The position numbers and the translations under genes are program-made. Below are positions 23,077 to 33,200 of a stretch of 64,000 nucleotides of DNA, one piece after another. Position 1 is the first letter of the stretch. The number at the start of each line of letters is the position of its first letter. This DNA is from Chondrus crispus (lineage: Eukaryota > Rhodophyta > Florideophyceae > Gigartinales > Gigartinaceae), in NCBI RefSeq assembly GCF_000350225.1, contig NW_005178692.1, positions 1-64,000 on the forward strand, written 5' to 3'. Below the pieces are notes generated by a model. The model was not told where the DNA came from and ran no database searches. It was given only the letters and a program-made list of their open reading frames with translations.

Positions 23077-23469
23077 CTCTTCTCTCGTCATCTCGGAAGT
23101 TGCTGCTGTTCTCTTCCTTTCTTAGGTTGCTTTGATAGGCATCTGGTCACCTGACATTACGCAGCGCACGAATCAGAGAGATCTCGTAAACGAAATTAGA
23201 ATTTCCAGACGTTGTGCCCACCTCCCTTTCTGGGATTCATTCGTATACGCCAATCGGCGGAGTAGTGCTCTTCATGCATTGTCGTTCAGACTTGTTGCAA
23301 CATGGACACATCGGCTGTAGTGATATTGAGGATCATGCCCAGTTGTCGCAATCTTCCGAAAAACTAGTGGTATGGACGGGGGCCGTAGGGCAACACAACC
23401 TTCGAATGCCATCTTGACAAAGATCCGAAGTTTTTTAATTAATGAGACGGAGGCGGAGTCTAGTAGACT

Positions 23470-23520
23470 ACAGCCGCATTATTGGATGTAGACTCAGTCT
23501 ACATCCAATAATGCGGCTGT
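23470..23520. repeat. Perfect 25-bp-arm palindrome
   Basis: Arms 23470-23494 and 23496-23520 are exact reverse complements around a single C. The TAGTAGACTACAGCC start and the following GGCTGTAAAGAGTGGCTGTAA suggest a larger decayed inverted repeat. It could extrude a cruciform or give a 51-nt RNA hairpin. Confidence 0.95.
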
Positions 23521-23610
23521 AAAGAGTGGCTGTAATGAGTACTGCCTGACTAAGTCCTTGTTGCAGATGGTCATCTGTGATTGGCTATAGTTTTGATTGC
23601 ATCGCGAATA

Positions 23611-23670
23611 TCTCTAGAGGTTGTATCTCTGGAGGTTGTATCTCTGGAGGTTGTATCTCTGGAGGTTGTA
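23611..23670. repeat. 15-bp tandem repeat, four units
   Basis: Four units of TCTCTGGAGGTTGTA (first with one change). They lead straight into the 52-bp dispersed repeat that starts at 23664. Confidence 0.95.
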
Positions 23671-23715
23671 TCTTCATGCGTCTCTGTCAATCTGGTCCCG
23701 AGACAAACAACGAGA
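23664..23715 (+). repeat. 52-bp dispersed repeat, copy 1
   Basis: An exact match in inverted orientation lies at 26891-26942. Flanks differ, so this is a small dispersed sequence, perhaps the edge of an unrecognised repeat. Confidence 0.9.
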
Positions 23716-23719
23716 GTTG

Positions 23720-24700
23720 GAGAAAGGTAAAGTTTACTCGGGCTACCAGACCGCGCTCACCTTTGTAGATCCCCGCTAACGCCGAGACCACGTAGCGGTC
23801 ATTAGTTTCGTCCGACACCGCCCCTCCATCGTCACACCCATTAGGCCCTGCCGCTGCTGTGGCGGCAGGGACCGCTAGCGCCGGAACCTCGGCCGGTCGT
23901 CGAGGGGTGAGCAAAGTAGAGAACGACTCTTGACTATGCTATATTCTGACAACCCATTCGAGTTGTCAGAGAATGGCGTGAGGTCACAGAGCGGCCGTCG
24001 CCGCCCACCTAAATAATACTGTACACCGGAGTGCCAACTGTAGTCCAGTATCCTTAGTATCCTTCCCCTCTCATACCTCAACCATCGCCACATCGACAGT
24101 CTCAACGATGTGAATGGATACGAGACAATGCCTTGCTCACGACCGCGATTTCGGGTTGTTTTTTCATTTCTGCTTTTTGCTTGTTTATTCATGCAGAAAC
24201 TGAGAAACTTGATGATTCTTCATGAAGAAACGACTTCAGACGATGGTAGCCACGACTTACACGTTACATCGCCATGATGGAGATGGGCTACAGGGACCCT
24301 AGGAAGGCATGGGGGATCTGGATTTGGATGGTTGATCGCGATTATCGGTGGGTCGCCTGAAGAAGGCCGAAGTGGTGATTTTTTCATTTTGCAGCATTAT
24401 CTGGCAGTTTTTGGGCGCAATTGCGCCCAAAAACATGATTTAATGAAATCGCGGGCTCACGAAGCATAAAGCATTTAAATCATCTGCACATACGCAGTGC
24501 TCCCAATATCACTCTGAATTGCCTATACTATACTGTACTTCGTAGGCTGAAACCCCTAACTAGGCCTTAATAGATACTTAATAGATAGACACCCATCTGC
24601 CTACTTCCTTTGCTATCGTGCTGCTTGTCGTCACACATCACCTCACCCACCAACATCTCTGAAAGAGAATAGACCGTTTTAAGAAAAGAAAAAAAACGTG
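23720..24700. other. Stretch with no supported gene
   Basis: A locally GC-rich 23740-23910 reads on the minus strand as about 75 codons (YVVSALAGIYKGERG) that I cannot assign and may be a retroelement scrap. The rest is AT-rich with no convincing frame, apart from the small palindrome at 24407-24434. Confidence 0.35.
24407..24434. repeat. 14-bp-arm perfect palindrome
   Basis: GTTTTTGGGCGCAA is followed immediately by its exact reverse complement. It sits in otherwise gene-free DNA. Confidence 0.95.
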
Positions 24701-24750
24701 CAGCTACCTACTACAATACCATCCCAGGGAGCTCAATCAACCACGCCCCC

Positions 24751-25660
24751 TCACGGGCTAACCGGTCCAAACACCCTAAACCCTGTGGTGCAGCTCTTCT
24801 GCCTCAGCTGACAGATCGAGCAAAACCTCTTCCCATTACTCGCGAGCGGCCGCGCATCCCCGACTGCACAAATGAGAATGCACGCGAACGAGCAGTCCGG
24901 CCCGGGGTTGCCGTCGCTCCTCCTCGCCCACGCGCGGCACGTGCTCACGATCCCGCTCCCCCTCGGCAGCGGCACCTCGCACACGTGCCTAGGCCCGAAC
25001 CGCGTGCACCTCCCCACGGAGCACTTGCGCACGTTCCTGACCCTGCGGCAGCGGCCGCTGTTCGGGCCGTCCGCGGCCGGGAACCCAAAGTCGCGGATGA
25101 CGCACGTGAGCCCCGTCTTGCACGGCACCGGGCGGATGCGCGACCCGAGCGTCGAGCAGCGCCTTCCGTTGCCCAGGCACCCGATCCCGCGCTCGGCGCA
25201 GCCCCGCCCGGCCTCGAACGNNNNNNNNNNNNNNNNNNNNNNNNNNNNNNNNNNNNNNNNNNNNNNNNNNNNNNNNNNNNNNNNNNNNNNNNNNNNNNNN
25301 NNNNNNNNNNNNNNNNNNNNNNNNNNNNNNNNNNNNNNNNNNNNNNNNNNNNNNNNNNNNNNNNNNNNNNNNGCGGGTGGGCGTGGTGACGGCGCACACG
25401 GCGCCGCCGCCGCGCCGGGAGCACAGCGCGACCGTGCAGGCCGGCGGCGGGCGCGGAAGCGAGCGGCAGATGCCGCTGCGCGGAAGGTCCACGGCAGGGT
25501 TCCCGAAGGAGGTGAGGACGCAGGTGCCCGACGCGCACGGGCGGGGGGGGGCGAAGCCGCCCACCTGGCACGTCAGGTCTCCTATGGAGATGGGCGGCGG
25601 GAGCTGCGCTAGGGCCAGCGGTAGCAGCAGTAGCAGGGAGACGAGGGCGGTGGGAGCCAT
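24751..25660 (-). CDS. Secreted Cys-rich repeat protein (contains assembly gap)
   Basis: The frame starts at 25660 with signal peptide MAPTALVSLLLLLPLALA and is cut by a 152-N gap, so its length (about 300 residues) depends on the true gap size; the reading frames on the two sides fit if the gap is not a multiple of three. Both halves hold the same module: CASGTCVLTSFGNPA..PRSGICR in the first and CKTGLTCVIRDFGFPA..PNSGRCR in the second, so the protein is built of at least two Cys repeats. The C-terminal third adds CSVGRCTRFGPRHVC and a CSICQLRQKSC cluster before the stop at 24751. Likely an extracellular disulfide-rich protein; no family recognised. Very GC-rich coding compared with its flanks. 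A TATA box lies 63 bp before the ATG. Confidence 0.7.
25221..25372. other. Assembly gap (152 N)
   Basis: Unknown bases inside the Cys-rich repeat protein gene, in a very GC-rich stretch that probably stopped sequencing. Confidence 1.
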
Positions 25661-25722
25661 GGTGGTGCGGGGCGAGGCGGATGGGGCGGGGATGCGGGGG
25701 GTAGGTGCGCGTGGGGGCGCGG

Positions 25723-25728
25723 TTTATA
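25723..25728 (-). promoter_or_regulatory. TATA box of the Cys-rich repeat protein gene
   Basis: Reads CCATATAAACC on the minus strand, 63 bases before the ATG at 25660. Confidence 0.6.
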
Positions 25729-26052
25729 TGGTGCGGGGTGCAGGCGGATTTGGCAGATGGCATATGCGGGGTGACCCTGATTTGGGCGAGGCGGGGGCGC
25801 GGCGGTACATGCGCCTTGTGCGGGCCCGGGCCCCGGGCCCCGGGCGAGATCTGGGTGTGGTGCGGGGTAGTGGCGTCGAGCTAACGGGAGACTGAAACTA
25901 TCGGGAGGGGATATTGGGGCGAGCGGATAAACCGAGTGGAGTGGACAGAGACGCGCAGCATGCTGTGCGTTTACCGTCTTTACTCCCTCTGGCCCCCAAG
26001 GACGAGGAGGGTACGGCATCGTAACGGTACCGTTGCTGTGTATGGAGCAGTA

Positions 26053-26136
26053 GCCGAGCTTACTCGGGTCAGTGAGCTCGGCGATCTACATCATACATGT
26101 CGCAGTAGCCGAGCTCTCTCGTGCCGTGAGCTCGGC
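26053..26136. repeat. Two tandem GCCGAGCT hairpins
   Basis: Two similar stem-loops (26053-26082 and 26108-26136), each with GCCGAGCT pairing with GAGCTCGGC and preceded by CAGTA, lie 55 bp apart. Confidence 0.8.
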
Positions 26137-26376
26137 GACCCAGACGCTACCTTTTGATCGCGACGGTGCGACAAGCGCAGCAAGCGCTGTGCACGTCGAG
26201 ATATGAATGCGGGGCGCGTTTAGATAGGACGGATGCGGAGGCCGCGTGTGGGCGGGCCACGGGCGTGTCCATGCGGCGCCAAGCTCATCATCCGGGCGGG
26301 CGGTTTTTGCGTTCGCCATGCGGCGGGCGGCGCGTGACGTCATGCTTTTCTCACGCGGCGGCTCGCGCGGCGGCGG

Positions 26377-26406
26377 GAGGGGGCGCGAGGGGGCGCGAGG
26401 GGGCGC
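26377..26406. repeat. 10-bp GC-rich tandem repeat, three units
   Basis: Three exact units of GAGGGGGCGC inside a GC-rich low-complexity segment (26340-26440). Long frames here are composition artefacts. Confidence 0.9.
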
Positions 26407-26623
26407 GAAAGCCGCGGCGGCGCGGCGCGGGGCTCCGCGCGCCTGCTACGTTTGGTTTGGACGCCCGCGCTCAGCCGCTGCGTAAAATTTGGCCTGCGGC
26501 TCGGTACGTGCGTGGCATGCGGCATGGATTTCAGAGGGCGCGGCAGGTGCGACGAGATAAACTTTACAGTATACGTAAACGAGATATACGCAAGCGAGAC
26601 TGTTCATGTGGACTGTGAACAGT

Positions 26624-26682
26624 CGCCCTCTCGAAAGCGGCGCAGGCGTCACATGACGCTTTGCGCCGCTTTCGAGAGGGCG
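26624..26682. repeat. Long hairpin, 21-bp perfect arms
   Basis: Arms 26624-26644 and 26662-26682 are exact reverse complements. The 17-base middle (26645-26661) contains a further paired GCGTCA/TGACGC. A smaller stem TGTTCA...TGAACA precedes it. Foldback element or hairpin RNA precursor are both possible. Confidence 0.9.
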
Positions 26683-26737
26683 TGTACCGGGCGGCGGGTC
26701 CTGCTCCAATCAGCCGTCCGCTGGCTGTAGCTCTGCA

Positions 26738-26828
26738 TGCCATGCGGGTACCGCTAGCCAAGGGGAGGGACAGCTGGCCAACGACCGGAGGGTTGAATGA
26801 CTGCAAGCCGTATGAAGGAATCATCACA
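26738..26828 (-). repeat. Diverged relic of a TRIM1-type LTR
   Basis: On the minus strand TGTGATGATTCCTTCATA, then CAGTCATTC and GTCGTTGGCCA line up with the TRIM1 LTR over about 75 bases. No second LTR, primer site or target duplication was found, so it is a solo or truncated fossil. Confidence 0.55.
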
Positions 26829-26890
26829 CTTCCATGCCCAGAGGAGGCACCTTTTTCGGTCTTTGGCTGCTGCACGGCCAATTAAAACGG

Positions 26891-26942
26891 TCTCGTTGTT
26901 TGTCTCGGGACCAGATTGACAGAGACGCATGAAGATACAACC
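26891..26942 (-). repeat. 52-bp dispersed repeat, copy 2 (inverted)
   Basis: Exact reverse complement of 23664-23715, lying 60 bases from the TRIM1-type LTR relic. Confidence 0.9.
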
Positions 26943-27289
26943 CCAGGTCACGAGAAGGAAAATGGAGTGGCCACCTCCATGGCCGGTGGACACTGTTAGT
27001 ATTCGATACCATCCTTGGAACTCCATGATCTTGGTACATGGATACTGGAGATGTTGGACGTGCCAAAAGTGCAGAGAATGTGAGAGGACAAGGATTAATG
27101 CTCTAGCGGAAATACACCGTGGAAATAAAGCTGCGACAGGTAAAGTACACTTGCAAGTAGATCGCAGTAAGAAAACGCAAAGACAGATAACCTGCGCCTT
27201 CATTCCCAACCTTGAAACGTACCCAGCAGCACCCGAGATGCTGGTCTCCAATCTACTCGCGACAGCACATTGAAAATAGCTTGATGCAT

Positions 27290-27690
27290 CCCTGTTCATC
27301 TCTCCATCCCTTTTCTTTTTTCCGCACTTGCCCACCACCACATACACTTTTCACACATATTAACGTTGAATATACATGTACTGTACAAGAATAACGATAG
27401 TAGCGGTGAATAGCGACGACCGCAGCCTCACTGTTTTGACCGACGGTATTAGACTGTACGGCCAGGCGTAAGAGGGGTTCGTGAGTTTTAAGGTATGAGA
27501 CCTCTAGAATGGTAGGAGAAATTAAACCTTTTGCCCACTTAACAACGCACCATGACGAGGCACAATTATAGTTATACCATATATATAGTTATAGACAGCC
27601 GATAAAATCCACAACGGCGGTGTCCTACCCTAGGGTACCACGTGCGGCTTATTTAGTGTTTCGTCATGCTATACTTATTATGTGTGTCTA
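27290..27690. other. Stretch with no supported gene
   Basis: AT-rich, with pyrimidine tracts near 27290-27350 and a TATATATAG run near 27582. No coding frame or repeat of note. Confidence 0.4.
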
Positions 27691-27705
27691 GGACGACCGT
27701 CAATT

Positions 27706-28126
27706 TGACCTCGAGGCCAGCTTGTTTTTGCAAAATATATATAAATTGAATCGAAACTTCAAAAAGTCAGTTTGGACACCATTTCTTTAACATATACGCC
27801 CTCGGCAATAACATCTTGCAAAACATTGGGATGGCGGTTGTCAATGCGCAGAGAGACTAAGATTCTAATGAAGTTTCAATGATCAGTTGAATTTTTAAAC
27901 AGGCGTTTTGGTTTCGAAGATATCAACATAAAACGTTTTGAGGTTGGTCAAAAAGGCTCCCTTTTTGGGCATTTTAAAAATGGCTGGAAAAGACGTGCAG
28001 ATCTCACTAAACTCCACCCTTCCGCAACGCAGAAGTCAACTGCGGTGGCGGGAGTATCTTTTTCCATCTTGTTGAGATAGCGCAAGTCGAGAAAAAATAA
28101 GTTGAAAGTGACCTCATATGAGGTCA
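27706..28126. repeat. Palindrome-ended repeat, copy 2 (empty site of TRIM1)
   Basis: Matches copy 1 from GCCAGCTTGTTTTTGCAAA through to the right palindrome TGACCTCATATGAGGTCA (28109-28126). At the place where TRIM1 sits in copy 1 this copy reads GTGCAGATCTCAC without interruption (about 27994-28006). The left palindrome is shortened to GACCTCGAGGCC. Confidence 0.75.
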
Positions 28127-28438
28127 TTTGTCTCCTAGAGAACTAGGCCCTCAGAAGACCGAAAATTTCTCCAGGCGACAGGAAGGGTAGAAGATACGTG
28201 AAGCACTAAAGGAATGAATGTTGTTTGGTGCATACGCTGTGCTATGTTGTTCACAAAAGTATCGGATACGAAGAAAGGGGGGAGAAAAACGGAAACGACG
28301 TTCTCGTATTGTAGGGAGTTTGTTACGCAAAGTAAGTCACAGGATAAATTGTGCTCTATGTCTGGCCATCCAGAATAGGGCAGTACTTCAGGGTAACGCA
28401 AACAAGCAATAAACATGCCATATGGGTACACCGCGGGG

Positions 28439-28497
28439 ATTTCATCTGGGGCCAGCATACATATCATCATGATATGTATGGTGGCCCCAGATGAAAT
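28439..28497. repeat. Long hairpin, 29-bp arms
   Basis: Arms 28439-28467 and 28469-28497 pair with one mismatch around a single C. It immediately precedes another hairpin at 28502-28541. Confidence 0.95.
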
Positions 28498-28501
28498 GCA
28501 C

Positions 28502-28541
28502 TATACTCCAAGTGGCAATATATATTCCCACCTGGAGTATA
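28502..28541. repeat. Short hairpin next to the 29-bp-arm hairpin
   Basis: Arms 28502-28515 and 28528-28541 (TATACTCCAAGTGG against CCACCTGGAGTATA) pair with one mismatch around an AT-rich loop. Confidence 0.85.
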
Positions 28542-29378
28542 CTGCATGCCTTCCCGAAGTGGCGTGAAAGATGACACGTGTGCACATATTTCGCCACGAG
28601 AAGCCCAACGGCCCTACTTACGCATGGCGCAAAAATGAGTAATGCGCGGTCGCGTAACGTAATAACATGGATGATTGTTGCACAGTCGGCGGGCAATGTC
28701 TGTAAAGGTGAAGGTGGAGGTGCTTTGCCCTCTTGGTTTATTGTAAAGGACACTATCTTTAAGTAGAGCGACGGAAATGCCGCTAGAGATATATAAACGA
28801 GGTGTTGTGAGGTTGGGCGATAAACGTTTGAAGGAATGGTTGGTTGTTATTTTTCTTCTTGGTTACTGTAGCAGTCTGCTGTCTGCTGCCATTTTGCGGT
28901 GGACGTCTGGAATTTGGCTACAGTATTGCCAAATTCGGTACCTACCAGCCCCCTAGGGCTCCATCCCCGGGACCGATATGGTACCCGTCTGGTATAAGAG
29001 AATAGACCCAATGCAGCTCAGTAAAAAAGGCATCAGCCTCTCCGTTTTTCTCCTTTGAGCCAGGAGCCCTTGCAGGGCCCCAGAGAGCACTCCGCGAGTG
29101 CTAGCAACAGTTACCTTTGTCCTACTGTACTAGCAAACTATCTGCCCTTTAGTAGATATTCTAACCCGGCTTCCCTCGTTATCTGAACCCGAGGGTGTTT
29201 CGTACTGAGCAAGATGCGCTTGATCAATGCGACTAAATTGTACACCTTCTTTTTCCAGCCGGGCATTTCTATTTTGTACTCCTCTGTTGAGAACAATGTC
29301 GTGCCTTCGTGTGTGTAGATGTATGTCTATTGAGACGTAGAGAGTCACTGATGATAGTATAGCAGATTCCATTATTCT

Positions 29379-29684
29379 GTGAGCCGCGTGTACGCGTGGG
29401 GTGTCAGGGACGACGGATGTATCACTATGTTTTATGACAGAAATGCTACCCAATTCAATGTCACGGTGCGCCGCAACTTGGAGAGAAATGCAAAATATTG
29501 GAGACACCTACTCATGCTAGAAAGAGTGGCACATATGGAATTGTGTATCGAGCGCAGTGCATCAATACGGAAACACATGCTCATCGGAAGCCTGTGGACT
29601 ACTCTCCCAGCGTTTAAAAGCAACTTACGCATTAAGGAACGCGTCTTACTTTCTCTCCGTGTCGTTTATGCAAACAGACCTGGT
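29379..29684 (+). CDS. Hypothetical ORF interrupted by Copia C
   Basis: An open frame of about 100 codons (from MSRVYAWGVRDDGCIT) runs up to the Copia C insertion point. The same host reading resumes right of the element for some 14 codons before a stop (about 36290-36330). I recognise no domain. It may be a real small gene disrupted by the insertion or a chance frame in AT-rich DNA. Confidence 0.2.
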
Positions 29685-30166
29685 TGTTGTCAACCGTGAT
29701 CATGTGATGGTGTAATTAGGATCTCTTTCCATTACAGTGACACATGCCACGCCCGATGGAGGGAGAACTTGGACATTCAACCTGGTGCCTACCACTGAAG
29801 GGGCGCATGATGTATGGAGCGCGATATACTCCTTTTTCCTCAAGGGGTGCCTACACTGGAATTGACACGCTGAACTAGGGGAACGGTTACCAGAAACCAT
29901 AGCTTAAGTATTGTAATCCCTCGACCTACTCGAGGACGAGGGTAGCGTATGTTTATTGAATCTTGGTTTGGCGCAGTAAAGTGCTGAACGCGGGGTAAGA
30001 ACATACCGCGATCTGTGTTGTTGTTGTTGTTTCTTCCACGCCTCGGCATTCTCTAGTTAGTGAATAAGCTCTAACCTACTAGGGAGCGCGCGCGCGACAA
30101 GAGAGAGGAAGGGAGGAACGGCGAGGAAAGTCCGAGTAGTTGCTTGTTTTGCTCAGTCCGACAACA
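29685..30166 (+). repeat. 5' LTR of Copia C
   Basis: 482 bp, TG...CA with inverted TGTTG/CAACA ends; identical by eye to the 3' LTR. Contains a short TTGTTGTTGTT run and a GCGCGCGCGC run. Short frames inside it are not genes. Confidence 0.95.
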
Positions 30167-30214
30167 TTCCGGAATCGTCAGCTGGCGCTGGACTACGGCA
30201 ACTAACTTGGTAAG

Positions 30215-33200
30215 ATGTCTTCACACAGTTCAGGCGAAGGTGACCCAGCTAGCAGTCTTGCGCGGCCTTCCTCGGCGGTACGGAACCTGGCATGGAAAGC
30301 GGACGCAGGATCCGTGAAGCAAGAGTACATTCAGCGATGGATGGAGGAAGTGGCCACGAAGAACACGACGGGAGAACAGCTGCAGGAGTCTTACTTGGAG
30401 CTACTCCCACCGGAGACACTATTCTCCAAAGAAGCACTAAACGGCCGCAACGCTCCCAGGATGTATAAGGAAATCCGAGATCTGATACAAGCGCAAGGAT
30501 GCGCAATCCAGAAGAGACGCGGCCTGCAGATAAAGAAGGCACTTGCACAATTCTACGGGGAAGAGCAAGCGACCAAAGACGCACTAGATCTGTGCCGAGA
30601 GCTAGTAGAAGACGGTATGAAAAACATAGCCTTAAGGCGAAGTGAGACCACTCGTTCGTACAGCTCGGAAGGGTACCCGTCACCATACGGAAGTCAGCCC
30701 ACCACGCAACTCGCGACGACGAGAAAGAACAATCTGACACCAGAACCCGCAGAGACAATGATTGCTATGCCTAAAGAGCCACCACCAGCAGAACCAGCAT
30801 ACCCGCCTTACAGATTTAAGGCACCGTACCATGAAACCAAGCCGAGAGGGGGGGACAATTCAGGTCAAGAACAGGTAGCCCAACAGCCTCAAGACCACCG
30901 CAACGCCCCGAGCCTCGCACGAAATGGACAGCCGACATGGACACAAACGATAGGCGTGCTGAGCAAACTCAGCACACGTTTCAAAGATCGTTCGGATAAA
31001 TACGGCGGAGACGAGGGTGAAAACTGGGAGGACATTTACACATCGTATATGTCGTGTGCATTTGAGTGGGGCGTCTCCGAGGACGCTGCTCTTCGCAACA
31101 TAGAAAACATATTGGCAGGAGAAGCAAGAACGTACTATAAGAGAAAGCTCAAGAGTGACCCAGCGAAGTTCAAGTGCTGTGAAGATGTGAACAAGTTCGT
31201 CTTGGACACGTTTCACGGTAGGGAAGCACAAGAGGCGACCGTTGAGTACCTCAATTCGCTTTCGCTATACAACTCAGCCAACGAGAAAGGTTCGATCGTA
31301 CAAGGTCTAAAGCACGTCAGAGACGAAATCATCAAACATATCAACTTAGTGCCCAAAAACTTGCAAACCGAAGAAGAGCAGAAACGTTGGCTCAAGTATG
31401 CAGTGAGGTCGTATCGGTGGGCAAGACCCACGACCGCACGGGCAAGCGAACTCGACTTCGCCACGATGTATGCTACTCTGAGGGCTCAAGCCATAGAAGA
31501 AAAAAGAGCGGCAGATATGAAAGGAGGGAGCTCCAGGACTACGCGAGGCAGGATCGGCGACAAGTCTTTAGGTAACGTGCTATTCGGAGACACGTATGGG
31601 AACCCTCGACCCAACCCTAAATACAGGCCATTCGTTGACAGGAACAGCACCCCAAAGCAGTTCAACGGAAAATGCTTCGGGTGTGGCAAGTTCGGGTACC
31701 GCCGCGTAGACTGCCCAACCTGCAAGGGTAAGCGCAGCTACGCGACCGACGGCCAGAAAGCGCTGCAAGCAATAAACTCGGCCACCTCAATGGCCGCAGC
31801 AGCAGAGGTCATACAGGATCTAAAGATCCAATATGGAGAAAATTGGAACGAGGTCCTGGACGGTTCACAAGAAGGGAAAGAAGAAGAGGTAAGCGCGTCG
31901 AAAGAGGGAGAAGCAATCGCGTTCGCCACCGGGGGCGGAGACGGCGAAGAGAGCACGGACGACGGCCTGACCGACGGTCTGGCCTATGAAGGGGATTATT
32001 CTGAGTCGGATGAGGCAGAAGGTTACACAGAGCAGTTCGAGGTGGCCTTCACCGACGGCGAACCATCCATTAAAACACGAGAAAACAATTTGGCAGATCC
32101 CGCCAAAATGCAGCAAGATTCCATCTGGATCTGCACAACACCGGGAACAGCCAATCAAGCATCGATCAATAATACAGATGGGACAAGCGTAGGGCTGAAA
32201 TACAGCATTGCATCGTCTACAGTATCCAGGGTCAGAAATCGATCCGAAGAGGAGAGCAGACAGAAGGTACTGCAGATACCGAGCGAAGCCCCTCTCCTTC
32301 ACACACACGCTTCGGGCCGACCGGGAAACCAGACATTTCAAGGCGCATGTCTAGACACGGGCGCGTCTACTTCGGTATGCGGGGTTCAGCAGGCGAAGGC
32401 GTACGCGCGATTCGCAGGCTTCAAGTTCAATCCAGGGAAATCGCAGAGGACATTCAGATTTGGACGCGACAAAGCGAAGAGCCTCGGGACGATAGTGGTT
32501 CGAATACCAGTCCCCGGAAATGCATATCTAGAACTGAAGGTGGACGTCGTTCACCCAAATGTCCCTCTACTCATTGGCCTTGACGCGATGGACAAGTTCA
32601 CGGTGTACGTGAACAACGTCCAAAACTTGTTGGTGCACGATAAGTTGGGCTGGGCTATCCCTTTACAGCGAATCAACGGGCATGTATATTACAAATGGGA
32701 AGAAGAGGTACTCTTCACCGTAAGCGAGCTAAAGAAGATGCATCTCGGTTTATATCACCCGTCCACGGAGAAGCTGATTAATCTTATCCGTCGCGCAAAC
32801 TCACAAGATGCGACAGCGGAAACCAGGAAGATTCTCGAGCAGATAGCAGCGCAGTGTAGGACCTGCCAGTACCACACCCCAAGACCAACTACGTTTAAGG
32901 CTACAGTACCGGGAGGTATAGTCTTTAATCGTCAAGTAATCCTAGATCTAATGTGGATTACCAGCGAGCCGGTGCTACATCTCATAGACGCAGACACTCG
33001 ATACTCTGCTGCCACGTTCTTGGGAGGGGAATCTACAGAAGACGTGTGGAACGCATTCTTGACATGTTGGGTGTCAACCTACGTAGGTTTCCCAGACTCG
33101 GTCAAGGCAGATCACGGGTCTGTATTCACCTCTGCGAAATGGAACAAGCACGCAGATAACTCAGGTATGGCCGTGGAGATAACTCCGGTGGAAAGTTCCA

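Noticed and set aside
26929-27273. 114-codon plus-strand frame with CWTCQKCREC
   Set aside because: Begins inside the dispersed repeat, has no domain or promoter, and a comparable open frame exists on the other strand.
28800-29140. LTR-like segment with TATA (GGTATAAGAGAA) between TGTTGTGAGG and CTAGCA
   Set aside because: No partner repeat, primer site or target duplication in the window.
29700-30049. Minus-strand frames of 66 and 69 codons, repeated at 35818-36167
   Set aside because: They lie wholly inside the two Copia C LTRs and recur only because the LTRs are identical.
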